From Blasia pusilla (taxonomy: Eukaryota; Marchantiophyta; Marchantiopsida; Blasiales), in contig CM114271.1 of the NCBI GenBank assembly GCA_050084515.1, positions 59,272,001 to 59,336,000 of the forward strand: 64,000 bases of DNA, given 5' to 3'. How positions within the stretch are numbered: position 1 is the first letter of the stretch; each line of letters starts with the position of its first letter. The position numbers were made by a program, and so were the translations under genes. The notes below the pieces were generated by a model that had not been told where the DNA came from, made no database searches, and saw only the letters and a list, made by a program, of their open reading frames with translations. Shown in pieces: positions 24,721 to 33,800 of the stretch.

Positions 24721-25100
24721 TATCTTGGTCCGAATGGCACCAATGATCCCATTTAAATTGCAGATTGTTGTTCTAGCTCCTTCTACTCACCTAACTAGAG
24801 TCCCAAAAGTATCTAACACACATGGGAGCCACTCATGAAGGGGCGCACACTCTACTCACTACCAAGGCTAACTCCCAACGCAACAGGCTCAACTCAAAGA
24901 ACTTACTGTTCTTTGAGTGCATCCACCTTATATCCTCCAACCTAAGAGCGGGCCCTACTGGAAAAGTCACCCTCAACTGAGTAACCCCCAACCCTATGTA
25001 TGAAATCGCATCTCTACCTAGACACTGCGGCCCTACATAAGGTATGGCCTCTACTAGCACACTATACTCTATGACATAATCCGTATGGTCATGACAAGGG

Positions 25101-27250
25101 CGGTAATTAAGCGTAAATATTCATTGTATAATCGATGGGTGATTCCCTACAATCCTAAGACGTGTATCCTTTGAGATTGTCATGATAATTTGGAGATCAC
25201 AAGTTTCTTCTCTATTTTCAAGTAGTTATATAAATATGTATATAAGGAAGCTCATCCGCTATCATTTAAGTTTTCAAAAGACATGGATATATCAAGAACA
25301 ATGGAAATTATTGATGAGACAACATTATATCTTGATGTAAGGTATGCTCTTGGTAACTTAATTCTCACGTGCTAACAATACACTTGCTCAAGCCACTACA
25401 TTCTAGAATCAATTTATGGTTCCATTCATAGAAGATCTTTTATACAAACGTAAGGTAAGGCTTTATTTGTATTAGTCCTTCAAACATTCATTCATTCTTG
25501 ATACTATTTTCTATTCAATAGAAAATGAGCTAATCATGATGTTTATCTTTTGCCTTGACTTGATCATTGCAGAAAACAAGAATTCTTGATCTTCTTACGG
25601 ATACTTCTATCTTTAATTTTTCATTGTCGGCAACGCATTACTATTTGGAAGATCAAGAAAAGATATTGTCTAATTTTCCAAACATGCCCCAAGCGAAATT
25701 TGAAATCCTCCGTCACATTCATATTTAAAGAAGCAAGAGCTACTTTATGACATAGTTGAGTTATACAATCTTGAAGCATGAATGCGAAATACATTCTCCG
25801 ACGGAGCGTCAAAGAATGTATAGCGCATTCATGCTTCAAGGTTCCCATTGATTTTCACAAGATTTCTACATGCAAATAAGCACTTCTAAAATATTATATC
25901 AATTTGTGTGATAACATATATATTAATATCTTCACGTATTATGAGTTTTAATTTCCGTCACGTGTGATTTGTTTATTATTCGATAGTGATGGGGCGCGCT
26001 TAATCCGTGTTGCAATGTTCAATGTATGGGATGAAGCCTCTACAACTCATCATCATGCATTTGAGGTAGTAAATCAAACTTTACAAGGCATTATAATAGC
26101 GAGTTTTGCTTATCCTCGACAAATACTGTTCGGTAGAAAACCAATGATATTTTTGGGCGACTTTTGTCAAGTCTTTCCTATTTTTTGTCGTGGGGACCGT
26201 CCAAAAATCATCCAAATCATTATAAAGTGGTCATCTCTATGGTCTTATGGAAAGGTGATGAAGTTAACAACAACCATGCGAGTTAAAAAGTTGAAAGATA
26301 ATGTGTGTGTTCAACAACAAGCCTTCATTGATTGATTATTGGAGGTGGGAGAGCGTCATGTACCTTTACACCCTCATTTGGGAGAAGACTTTATAAGATT
26401 ATTATTTAAAATGGTTACCAATTATCATAAGATATGTGATCTTATTGATCTTATCTCTGCAGATTCTTCTAGCTAATTCAATGATATTGACTTCTTGAGA
26501 GATACAACTATTTTGACATCGAGGAATGGAGATATTGATGATAGAAATGCAAACATATATTATGTCTCAATTTCTTGGGCCGATAATACTTATTCTACAT
26601 ATTTTCTTTAAGAATCTCAATTTTGGAGATTTGGATACTAACCAATCATTACTTCTTCTAACTAATTCACAATATGTTGTGGACATGAACATATTTACCT
26701 TAGCATCGACTGTGTGTTCTAAATGAGGGGAAGAGTCATATATGTCCCACTAAATTTCTCGACTCATGCTTGCAATCTGGATTACCTCCACATCGTTTAT
26801 GTTTGAAGGTTGGCGCACCAATCATGCTCTTACGAAACATGAATGGATCACATGGACAAGCAAACGGGACTAGATTGATGATTTGTTGATTCATGAAATA
26901 TTGCATAGATGTCGTAATCATCACAGGGAAGAGTATTGGAGACCGAGTTTTTTTATTGCATACATCTCATTGATTGCATATGACTCGGACTTACCATTTG
27001 ATCATGTAGGTTTCAATTTCCTATTTGGCCATCTTTTGCTATGACTATTAGTAAGTCTCAAGGTGAATATCTACAAAAAAATGGAGTTTAGTCGCGTAGT
27101 CTTGTATTCTCTCGTGGTCAATTACATGTAGCATTATCTAGAGTAGGAAAGAGAAGTTCCATCCATATTATGAGTGGAAACAACGAACAATCAAATAAGG
27201 GAGGTGACTACACACGAAATGTAGTGTACAAAGAAATACTTGGTTGAAAT
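25101..27250 (+). pseudogene. Helitron helicase half (Pif1-like), broken
   Basis: Begins with YNRWVIPYNPKTC and YKYVYKEAHPLSF, the region after the insertion point. Further on: EDQEKILSNFPNMPQAKF, ELLYDIVELYN, AHSCFKVPIDFHKISTCK, then the open stretch 25,964-26,335 with VWDEASTTHHHAFEVVNQTL (DEA box, motif II) and FLGDFCQVFPI (motif III), MKLTTTMR, and near the end NGTRLMI, SQGEYLQ and NVVYKEILG. The Walker A motif (GGTGKT) is missing. It would lie between YDIVELYN and AHSCFK, exactly where an inverted duplication sits (25,771-25,839). The protein would unwind DNA during rolling-circle transposition. Confidence 0.88.
25771..25839. repeat. Inverted repeat at an internal deletion junction of the Helitron helicase
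   Basis: Arms of 27 nt (25,771-25,797 and 25,813-25,839) with two mismatches around a 15-nt spacer. The right arm is genuine helicase coding sequence (it includes AHSCFK). The left arm is its reverse complement and replaces the Walker A region. Confidence 0.9.
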
Positions 27251-27304
27251 AAAATTTCAATTTTTTTTATGCATATGAAGAAGTATATATCATCTACTCT
27301 TGTA

Positions 27305-27332
27305 CCAATGCATGGCATGGGCACCTTACTAG
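27305..27332 (+). repeat. Helitron 3' terminus: hairpin plus CTAG
   Basis: Stem CCAATGC / GCATGGG around ATG (27,305-27,321; one non-Watson-Crick pair), then a 7-nt spacer and CTAG at 27,329-27,332, followed by host T. This matches plant Helitron 3' ends (hairpin, then CTRR, insertion between A and T). It lies 80 bp after the last helicase codons, in the right orientation. Confidence 0.75.
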
Positions 27333-29340
27333 TTGGATAGATTTGCGATTTCTTAGATTATAAAAAAAAGATCTGCGTATAAATTCTGAACTATTATTGG
27401 ATTTTTATTGATTATTAAATTTTCTTGGAAGAAATCCCTCTTCATCCATGCCAGAAATATTTAAAAGAAAAACTTGGAATAAATAATTTTCTTTAATTAT
27501 TTGATGGATTTTGAATTACTAGTAATTTTTTGTATGCAAGATTCAAATGGATGAAAATGAATTATTCTAAGTAAGTGGACAAATATTCAATTTCTAGAGT
27601 CTAAAACATAAAAAAATTAACATAAAATAAGAAAGAGTGATTTCCAAAATCTGTACTATTAAGAATGAATGAGTTTAGAGGATCCCTCCTCATGAGATGA
27701 CGTCGGTCCTTTGAGGTTTCTTATGGTGCTGATACATGTCAATTTGAGGGAGGAAATTGAATTTAAGATAAAGAAGAAAGAATTAAATTAAAGGGAGAGT
27801 TATGTTAAATGAAGAGGGGAAGGGAGGGCGGAAATCGAGAATAATTCTTTAATTTCAAGAATTATCATCTATGCATAGCACAGACAACACTCTGGTAGTA
27901 ATAATAGCCATCACTTAAACCATATAAATCACTACCAAAGTAGTCAATCATGATTTCCATTTCCCAATCCCACCTACTCATTTGGTGGTCCTTGATATCA
28001 CACCATCATTTAATTTCATGGTGGTCCATTACTTTTCATTATCTTTAATAGTCCCCATCAACTTTAATACCTTGTGTGAAATGTTATTTTCTTTGGAAAA
28101 GAATGTTAGCCTAGATAATAAATGAGAAATAAGAGGATTTTTGTGCAGTGTTTACACTTTAGTTATAACATGGATCGTCTATAGATTCTTTAATATTAAT
28201 AAAATTTAATTTCTTTATAGTTAGTTTTAAATTTCCAGATATGAACCCCCATTTCACCAAAAGGAAACTTCCATAATCCTAATCCATCTATTTAGGCTAT
28301 CTTTTTAGGTTTAGAAAAGAGAAGTGCACAAAAGATACGTACTATTTATATATGTATTCAAATGTGTTGATACTCAAAATGTTACAAGGTGCATGCTAGT
28401 GATACGAAGCTTCGCTTTGATGCAAGTGATGTAGGTTTGAATCATTCCTAAACAAGTTTTTTTATGAAACATCATAAATTGGGGATTATGGACTATAAGC
28501 GCATGGAGTGGGAGTGGGCGGGGGGGAGATGGGGAATTGATGGATGGAAAATTGAGTAGTGGATGGATAGCAAATATGAGATGGTAAACTTAGGATAGAC
28601 AGATCCTCGAGGGATATATGGAATGTGGATGAATGGATGGAAATTGAATGATGGATGGATGGACGGACGGACGGATGGATTATGAAGGTATATATCAAAT
28701 CTAGGTGAATGGATGTGAAGCACATATGCCATATGGAGTTTGGGTATATGGACGAAGGATAAATGAAAAATTTTTGAAGGAGGGGAGGATTTTTCCATGG
28801 ATTATGATATATGACTTACATAGAAGTGTATCAAACCCAATCACAAGAGCAAATATTTCTTCTACTAAGCTTTTCCACTAGACCCAACATCTCTTTCACA
28901 CAACATCCACATGGTAGCCTTCATACTACTACATTTGGAGTAAGTTTAAGAGTCTTGGAAGTCATAGTATAATTGCAAGACTCAATCAACCCCCTCGGAA
29001 AACTGGCACTACAATATTGTTCAAATCCCTTTAATCATCCCGGATTGGAAAGTTCAACCCTCACCAAATAATAGGGGTACTCGACTTTTCTTCGTTCTTG
29101 TACCGTGGTGTAACGTTCTTGTACTACGAGTGCACGAACTTTGACTCTACGTGCACTCTCCCCTTAGATTGAACTCCAAAAAGTGCGCATTTTGACAAAG
29201 CCCTTGAGCAATTCTATTGAAGTTATCCTTTTGGACACTTGTCAACCGCAAGAACTAAACAACCATTTACACATTTTATAATCCCTCTCACCAACTGAAG
29301 AACTGTGATATAGAAAAAAAAGAAAAAGAAAATAGAAATG
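27333..29340. other. AT-rich intergenic DNA
   Basis: No gene recognised. Contains a short (TGGA)n-type repeat at about 28,545-28,680, listed separately. Reading frames on the - strand across that repeat are artefacts. Confidence 0.6.
28545..28682. repeat. Degenerate TGGA/CGGA tetranucleotide repeat
   Basis: ATGGATGGATGGACGGACGGACGG near 28,652 is the purest part, with scattered ATGGATGG units before it. Confidence 0.85.
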
Positions 29341-31232
29341 AAAAGATCAATCCCCCACGTACGTGTGTTGCATGTTGCCAGATGGAGTATGACTACTATG
29401 ACGTCCCAGGGTCGGCTATGGAGTGTTGGGGGGTCCGTTTAGAACTTTGGAAAATATGGGGTTCCAAGTTCCAACACAAGAGGATTCTTCGCGAATATCG
29501 GGGGAGCCTCCTTTCTGCCTTTACTGTATTAACCTCACACGTTATGTTGTCGGAATTGGACACCCTTCAACGCAACATAGCGAATATTAGCGCTCAGCGT
29601 GTATTTTTTGCGTGTGAGTAGGGCCCACTGGTGCACATGGCTTCCCGGACTCGAACTCGCAGAGTTCATGAGTTGCCATAAGTGTTGAAAGGTGGTAACG
29701 TGGTATTGCTGCATGTGACACCCGATTCACATGTGTGTTTTAGTTCGGCGCCTCTCGAATGAATGCCTTGAAATCTTGTCCCGATTTCGGAGACACACCA
29801 TCAATTGCGGATAAGATGCAGATCTTGGTCCGAATTATGGACGCATGGGAGGAAACAAAAGAAGAGTGTCGTGGCGTAAATTGTGGGTTGTGATTATATT
29901 ACGATGCGTAGAAAGCCAGAGTGACGTAGAGTAAACTGTGAAGATGTGTTGGGTTGGGTGTGCAACGTTGGCTCAGGGTACTACTACAAGGACACGCAAC
30001 GGGTAGAGGTAGCGAGAAGTAATTGGGAATCAATCGCTGGCGCGGAGGAGGAAATTGACTGACAGGAGGAAGCTCGCGCCAAGCGTCATGGGACCGTACT
30101 CGACTGGCAGGGATTCGTGTGATGAGGGAACAAGGCGTGCAGCAGTTTCCTGCCTGCGTCGGATTGCAGAGGAGAAGTACAGACGACAGAGAAATGCGAG
30201 AGGATGGATGCAGAGTTGCTTGAATTCCCACCAAACCCGATCTCATACATTTGCTCTTCCAGTGGTCGACTAAACCGACTCAGTTGCTTGCGCATTTTTC
30301 AAACCGTGACTAGCGAGTCCACGGTTCGTTCATTTGTCTCCAACAGACACGTCTGCGTCTTGCCGGCACCGATTTGGCATTCACACTAACCTGCCCGGCA
30401 CGAGCTTCCGTTTAGAGCGAAAGCGCCATGGGAACGGACACGTATCGATGGATGGATCCAAATGCTGTGCAGCCAACAACCTTGTGCACTCATTCAATGC
30501 CGGGTCGTTCTGAAAGCTCCCCGTCTGTGGCAGTACAGCGATCACCTAGCGTGAAATCAACCGCCGAAATGTCTTGCTTTCAGTCTTTGTGTGCCCGTCC
30601 GGAGAGGCAAGAGTGTGAGTACTAGATCCAGAGAGGCTAGGGTGACGGTGGTTAGGCATTGTTTTGTGAAGTTGTCATTTGTCATTTTTTTGGGGGTCGA
30701 CCAGAGTCATGGCTCGCTCACCTTACGCAGGTTCATGCGGAGATCACTCGTATACACGAAGAAAGGTTTCGAAGGCATCGGAGGATCCTGACTGCACCGA
30801 TGCACTGCCCGCACCGGCTGGCACGCAGCATGACAATCCCTTACGCTCTCACCATCTAGTAAGCCGACCCATCAACTTCCCCCGAACCTACTTCGCGAGC
30901 CGTCTGCATCACCGCTTGCATATGTCTGCATCGCCAGCAATAGATGCAATTTGACTTCTTTCCTTTTCTAGAATTCGACTGATCGGTTTCATGTGCACGT
31001 TGCCAGTGGCAGGGGGTCGTCGTCAGGTGCAGCTCAAATGATTAGCTCCGATCGAATCCTCCGCAGTCACCCTACCTCGCGGTTCTGCTGCGTGGATATC
31101 TTCTCCACCCTCGCTCGTTAACTAGCTCGATGGTGCGGCAGGGCAGTGAGGAATCCATTGAAGAGTGGCCGCTAGCTTGTGTAGGGGAGGCGAAGAGCCA
31201 GACCGTATCCTCTAGTTTCTTGGAGTTTAGGT
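29340..31232. other. GC-richer region upstream of the first EXORDIUM-like gene
   Basis: Composition changes near 29,340 from AT-rich to roughly balanced. All six frames hold only short, unrecognised reading frames. It probably contains the promoter and 5' UTR of the gene at 31,233, but I see no clear TATA box at a fixed place. Confidence 0.45.
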
Positions 31233-32306
31233 ATGGCACTGTCGTTGAAGCAGCTTGGGTCTCAGGTGCGTGCATGCTTTCTCCTCGTGGCGGTGCTCAC
31301 CATCTGTGTTGCGCCAGTACTTGGGAGCGCCTCCGCTCTACCTGAAGATGTAGGAAGTAGATCCAGGAACGCCCACAGCAGGCAGCTCAATGCAGCAGGG
31401 GCTGACCCCGACGCTCTGGTGGAGGACGAACCGCTGATTCTCGCGTACCACAATGGATCGATACTGTCTGGCGGGACCATTCCCATCTATCTAATCCTTT
31501 ACGGGAACTTCAGCGCTACCCAGCGCGAGACCATATTCGACTTCCTCGGCTCCTTCCAATCGCGTGAAGTTCAATCCCCTTCCGTAGCCGACTGGTGGAG
31601 CTTGACGGACGGTTACAGGGACCGGAAAGATTTGCCCGTGACGGCATCGGTGGAGCTCGGGGGTGAGTTCATCGATTCCAAGTATTCGAAGGGCAAGAAC
31701 CTGAAAATCGTAGATCTAGAAAGTTTAGTCTTAGGATCGCTGCGTCCTAAGGGTAAGTTCCCCACGAACCATCACGCAATCTATCTCGTGCTTTCGTCCG
31801 AGGATGTATCGGTCGAGGACTTCTGCAAGAGCCAATGCGCTTCGCACTTCGCAACCAAGCCGCTGGACGCCACCGACGGACGTAATTTGATATACGCGTG
31901 GGTCGGCAACGCCATCACCCAGTGCCCTAGCCGTTGCATTTGGCCCTTTGCCAAAGCGGAGTTCGGCCCTCCGCGCCAGCCCCTGAAATCTCCCAACAAG
32001 GATTCCGGAATCGATGGTATGATCATCAACATTGCCATCATGCTTTCCGGCGCGGCCACCAATCCTTTCAACACTGGCTACTTCCAAGGCGATGCCGGTG
32101 CTCCCCTTGAGGCCGCCACAGCATGCGCAGGCATTTTTGGCGAAGGAGCTTATCCTGGAGAGCCCGGTTCGCTTCTCGTGGATCAGAGCACTGGAGGGAG
32201 CTTCAACGCCCACGGGGTCAGGGGCCGCAAGTTTCTCTTGCCCGCTCTCTGGAATCCTTTGGATCTGGAGTGCACCCCGCCTCAGCTCGCTTCTACCAAT
32301 ATATGA
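31233..32306 (+). CDS. EXORDIUM/PHI-1-like secreted protein 1
   Basis: 357 aa, single exon, ATG at 31,233 to TGA. Residues 1-30 form a signal peptide (hydrophobic core ACFLLVAVLTICVAPVLG). The EXORDIUM (phosphate-induced protein 1) domain covers about 65-350: LILAYHNGSILSG, IPIYLILYGNF, WWSLTDGY, KGKNLKI, YLVLSSEDVSVEDFC, YAWVGNAITQCPSRC, GIDGMIINIAIMLSGAATNPF, GYFQGDAGAPLEAATAC and HGVRGRKFLLPALWNP. In Arabidopsis, members are apoplastic, brassinosteroid-responsive and promote cell expansion; the biochemical activity is unknown. A second family member lies 7.3 kb downstream on the same strand. The C-terminal tail (ECTPPQLASTNI) is longer than usual. Length and motifs are intact, so it is likely functional. 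Confidence 0.95.
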   Translation: MALSLKQLGSQVRACFLLVAVLTICVAPVLGSASALPEDVGSRSRNAHSRQLNAAGADPDALVEDEPLILAYHNGSILSGGTIPIYLILYGNFSATQRETIFDFLGSFQSREVQSPSVADWWSLTDGYRDRKDLPVTASVELGGEFIDSKYSKGKNLKIVDLESLVLGSLRPKGKFPTNHHAIYLVLSSEDVSVEDFCKSQCASHFATKPLDATDGRNLIYAWVGNAITQCPSRCIWPFAKAEFGPPRQPLKSPNKDSGIDGMIINIAIMLSGAATNPFNTGYFQGDAGAPLEAATACAGIFGEGAYPGEPGSLLVDQSTGGSFNAHGVRGRKFLLPALWNPLDLECTPPQLASTNI

Positions 32307-33293
32307 CCGCCCGTTGCGGCACAGAAGAATTTGCCCTTCCCTCTAGCGAATCATCCGGGTCTGTCCGTCACTCCGTCCCGACCATGACTTCGAATCGGTT
32401 GCTGTCAGCCCGTGGATTTCCTCTTCAATTCTTACGTATGATTTGCTTACGTTGGGATAGTATTCTGGTTCCTGCGTCTGTCGAAGGAGTCATTTCGGTG
32501 CTCTCAATGAAGTCGCGATGCATGGCATCGTATCTTCGATGAAAGCACTGTTTTCCTGTGCCGTAGTAATGGTATGGTATATTTTCAAAGCTGTAGCTCG
32601 TACGTACTACGGTGTTGCGAAGGGAGAACGGAGAATTGCGCCATGAACTGTTCAGTTGGAGTACGTACACATGCAGGTGATGTTGTAAATGGGATGACGA
32701 CAGTCATTGACGCGGAGTAAATGCTGACATCGTGAACCCGTACCACTTCATTGTGGTCACAACTTAGAGCACTCCAGCAATGAAGACGGCAATTTTCTAG
32801 ACGACGCCGCCTGTTCGTCCGTTGCAACACTGTTCTCTTATACCGGAAGTAGAGGCGAACGTAGGCCTCTTCCGTTTGTTTAATCGGTCCTGCATGAATA
32901 AAACCTGCTCGCACCTTTCAGAAGGAGATCGTTGGTGGGCATTAGTCTTCGTAAAGAGATTTCTCTTGACTTCGATCTTCCGCACTCGGTAGGCGAAATA
33001 GCGTTGTGGTGTCTGATGTTGCATGCCCGTCAGTATTCCAAGTCTTGACTTCCATGTTGGAACCATTCTGAGTCTCCGTTGGTAGGCAAGAACTCGGTGG
33101 ACTTTAATTGCGAAAGTCTCATATTTTAGGGTGTATATTTAATGAAGACAGATTTCAAGTTGCGAAACTGCGTCTTTCCACTCCCAAGTTCTTATAAACT
33201 TTCTTCCTATGAAACTGGGATTCCTGTGGAAAATCTTTCCAATTAAGCATATGTGATGTACATTACTCTTTCGTCGCCGAATCACAACTGCCA

Positions 33294-33325
33294 TTCTGAC
33301 CGAGCCTAGGGAGGCTCGGTCAGAA
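33294..33325. repeat. Perfect 13-bp hairpin
   Basis: TTCTGACCGAGCC, loop TAGGGA, GGCTCGGTCAGAA. No T-run follows and no gene ends nearby; role unknown. Confidence 0.9.
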
Positions 33326-33552
33326 ATGCAGAAAATGCGGCGATCGGGCCTTTTTTCAGGTACTTCGAACCACTCTTTGCACTTGGCCGAACAGTGTGGC
33401 TCTGCTCCTATTGATCCTTGGCCTGAAGCTGGACAGCAGACGTCGCAGGAGCGGACGCTTAGTGTCTGGTGTTCTAGACCTTCATCATCCTAATCAGCGC
33501 GAAAGAAATTCTTCTCAAGCTTACGGGAAGCTCGGTATAATCTCCGTACAAC

Positions 33553-33800
33553 AAGTCACGTAGAAAAGTCGTCCCTTTGATCCGTATGCAGTCACCCACT
33601 CTCCGTCTTAATAATGCGTCCGGGCGGGAAGACCTTTGCAGGAACTAATGTGGCAGAAAAAAAGTCGTCTTTTTGATCCGTATGCCTGAAACAGTGTCCC
33701 CTCTCTCATAAAGTTGGCACCGCCTGCGGGAGAATTTCCCGAGACACATTTAGTGGTAGGAAAGTCGTCTAGTCTACGGATGGCGTGATCCGCGTGGACG
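33553..33800 (+). repeat. Short direct repeats in the EXORDIUM spacer
   Basis: The phrase AAAGTCGTC(C/T)(C/T)TTTGATCCGTATGC occurs near 33,564 and again near 33,663. A third, partial copy (GGAAAGTCGTCTAGTC...) lies near 33,758. Spacing is about 100 bp, suggesting a decayed tandem duplication. Confidence 0.6.

Larger units (their letters stand above)
22597..24849 (-). mobile_element. 2,253-bp LTR-retroelement fragment nested in the 5' LTR
   Basis: The insertion interrupts the LTR core and is flanked by the 5-bp direct repeat CTCTA (22,592-22,596 and 24,850-24,854). It starts TG and ends CA on either strand. On the - strand its first 500 bp carry a damaged Ty3/gypsy integrase C-terminal region: KSPYFLVYG, then after a frame change RIQHDPVKEGDMVLM and DSRPQKFRKLH. 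A minisatellite and LTR-like sequence follow. The 5-bp duplication argues for integrase-mediated insertion of a shortened element. A solo LTR is less likely because of the coding remnant. Confidence 0.65.
13072..25096 (-). mobile_element. Ty3/gypsy retrotransposon copy 1 with DNA methyltransferase and PHD finger
   Basis: A 12,025-bp insertion in the Helitron, about 9.8 kb without its own nested insertion, flanked by AGGG on both sides (13,068-13,071 and 25,097-25,100). All coding parts read on the - strand in the order gag with two CCHC knuckles, aspartic protease, C5-cytosine methyltransferase, reverse transcriptase, RNase H, integrase and PHD finger. RT before integrase defines Ty3/gypsy. 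A polypurine tract (TTAGGGGGG, - strand, 13,656-13,664) sits directly before the 3' LTR. The two LTR cores differ at about 17 of 366 positions by eye, so the insertion is not recent. Premature stops and frameshifts mean it cannot encode its full polyprotein. Confidence 0.93.
22473..25096 (-). repeat. 5' LTR core of gypsy copy 1, split by a nested insertion
   Basis: 22,473-22,596 and 24,855-25,096 together give 366 bp that align with the 367-bp core of the 3' LTR (13,178-13,544), with about 17 differences by eye. The outer end TGTCATGACC (- strand) abuts the AGGG target duplication. The roughly 107-bp repeats that flank the core in the 3' LTR are absent on both sides here. Confidence 0.85.
10900..27332 (+). 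mobile_element. Decayed autonomous-type Helitron, split by a gypsy insertion
   Basis: A rolling-circle transposon whose single Rep-helicase gene is now in two halves. The N-terminal half (11,275-13,071) shows the zinc-finger and Helitron-like N regions. The C-terminal half (25,101-27,250) shows the Pif1-type helicase. The two halves join in reading order once the 12-kb gypsy insertion (13,072-25,096) is removed: a CM(V)HGPYGALNPN stretch lies before the break and YNRWVIPYNP just after it, as in plant Helitrons. The 3' end is well defined by a short hairpin and CTAG followed by T at 27,333. I could not place the 5' TC end, so 10,900 is nominal. Many stops and frameshifts mean it is not active. 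Confidence 0.85.

Noticed and set aside
29640-29700. tRNA-like T-arm (GAGTTCGAGTCCGGG on the - strand)
   Set aside because: The stem does not pair and no cloverleaf or acceptor stem can be drawn around it.
30000-31232. Additional small genes upstream of EXORDIUM-like gene 1
   Set aside because: Short overlapping frames on both strands without motif support; more likely promoter and 5' UTR.
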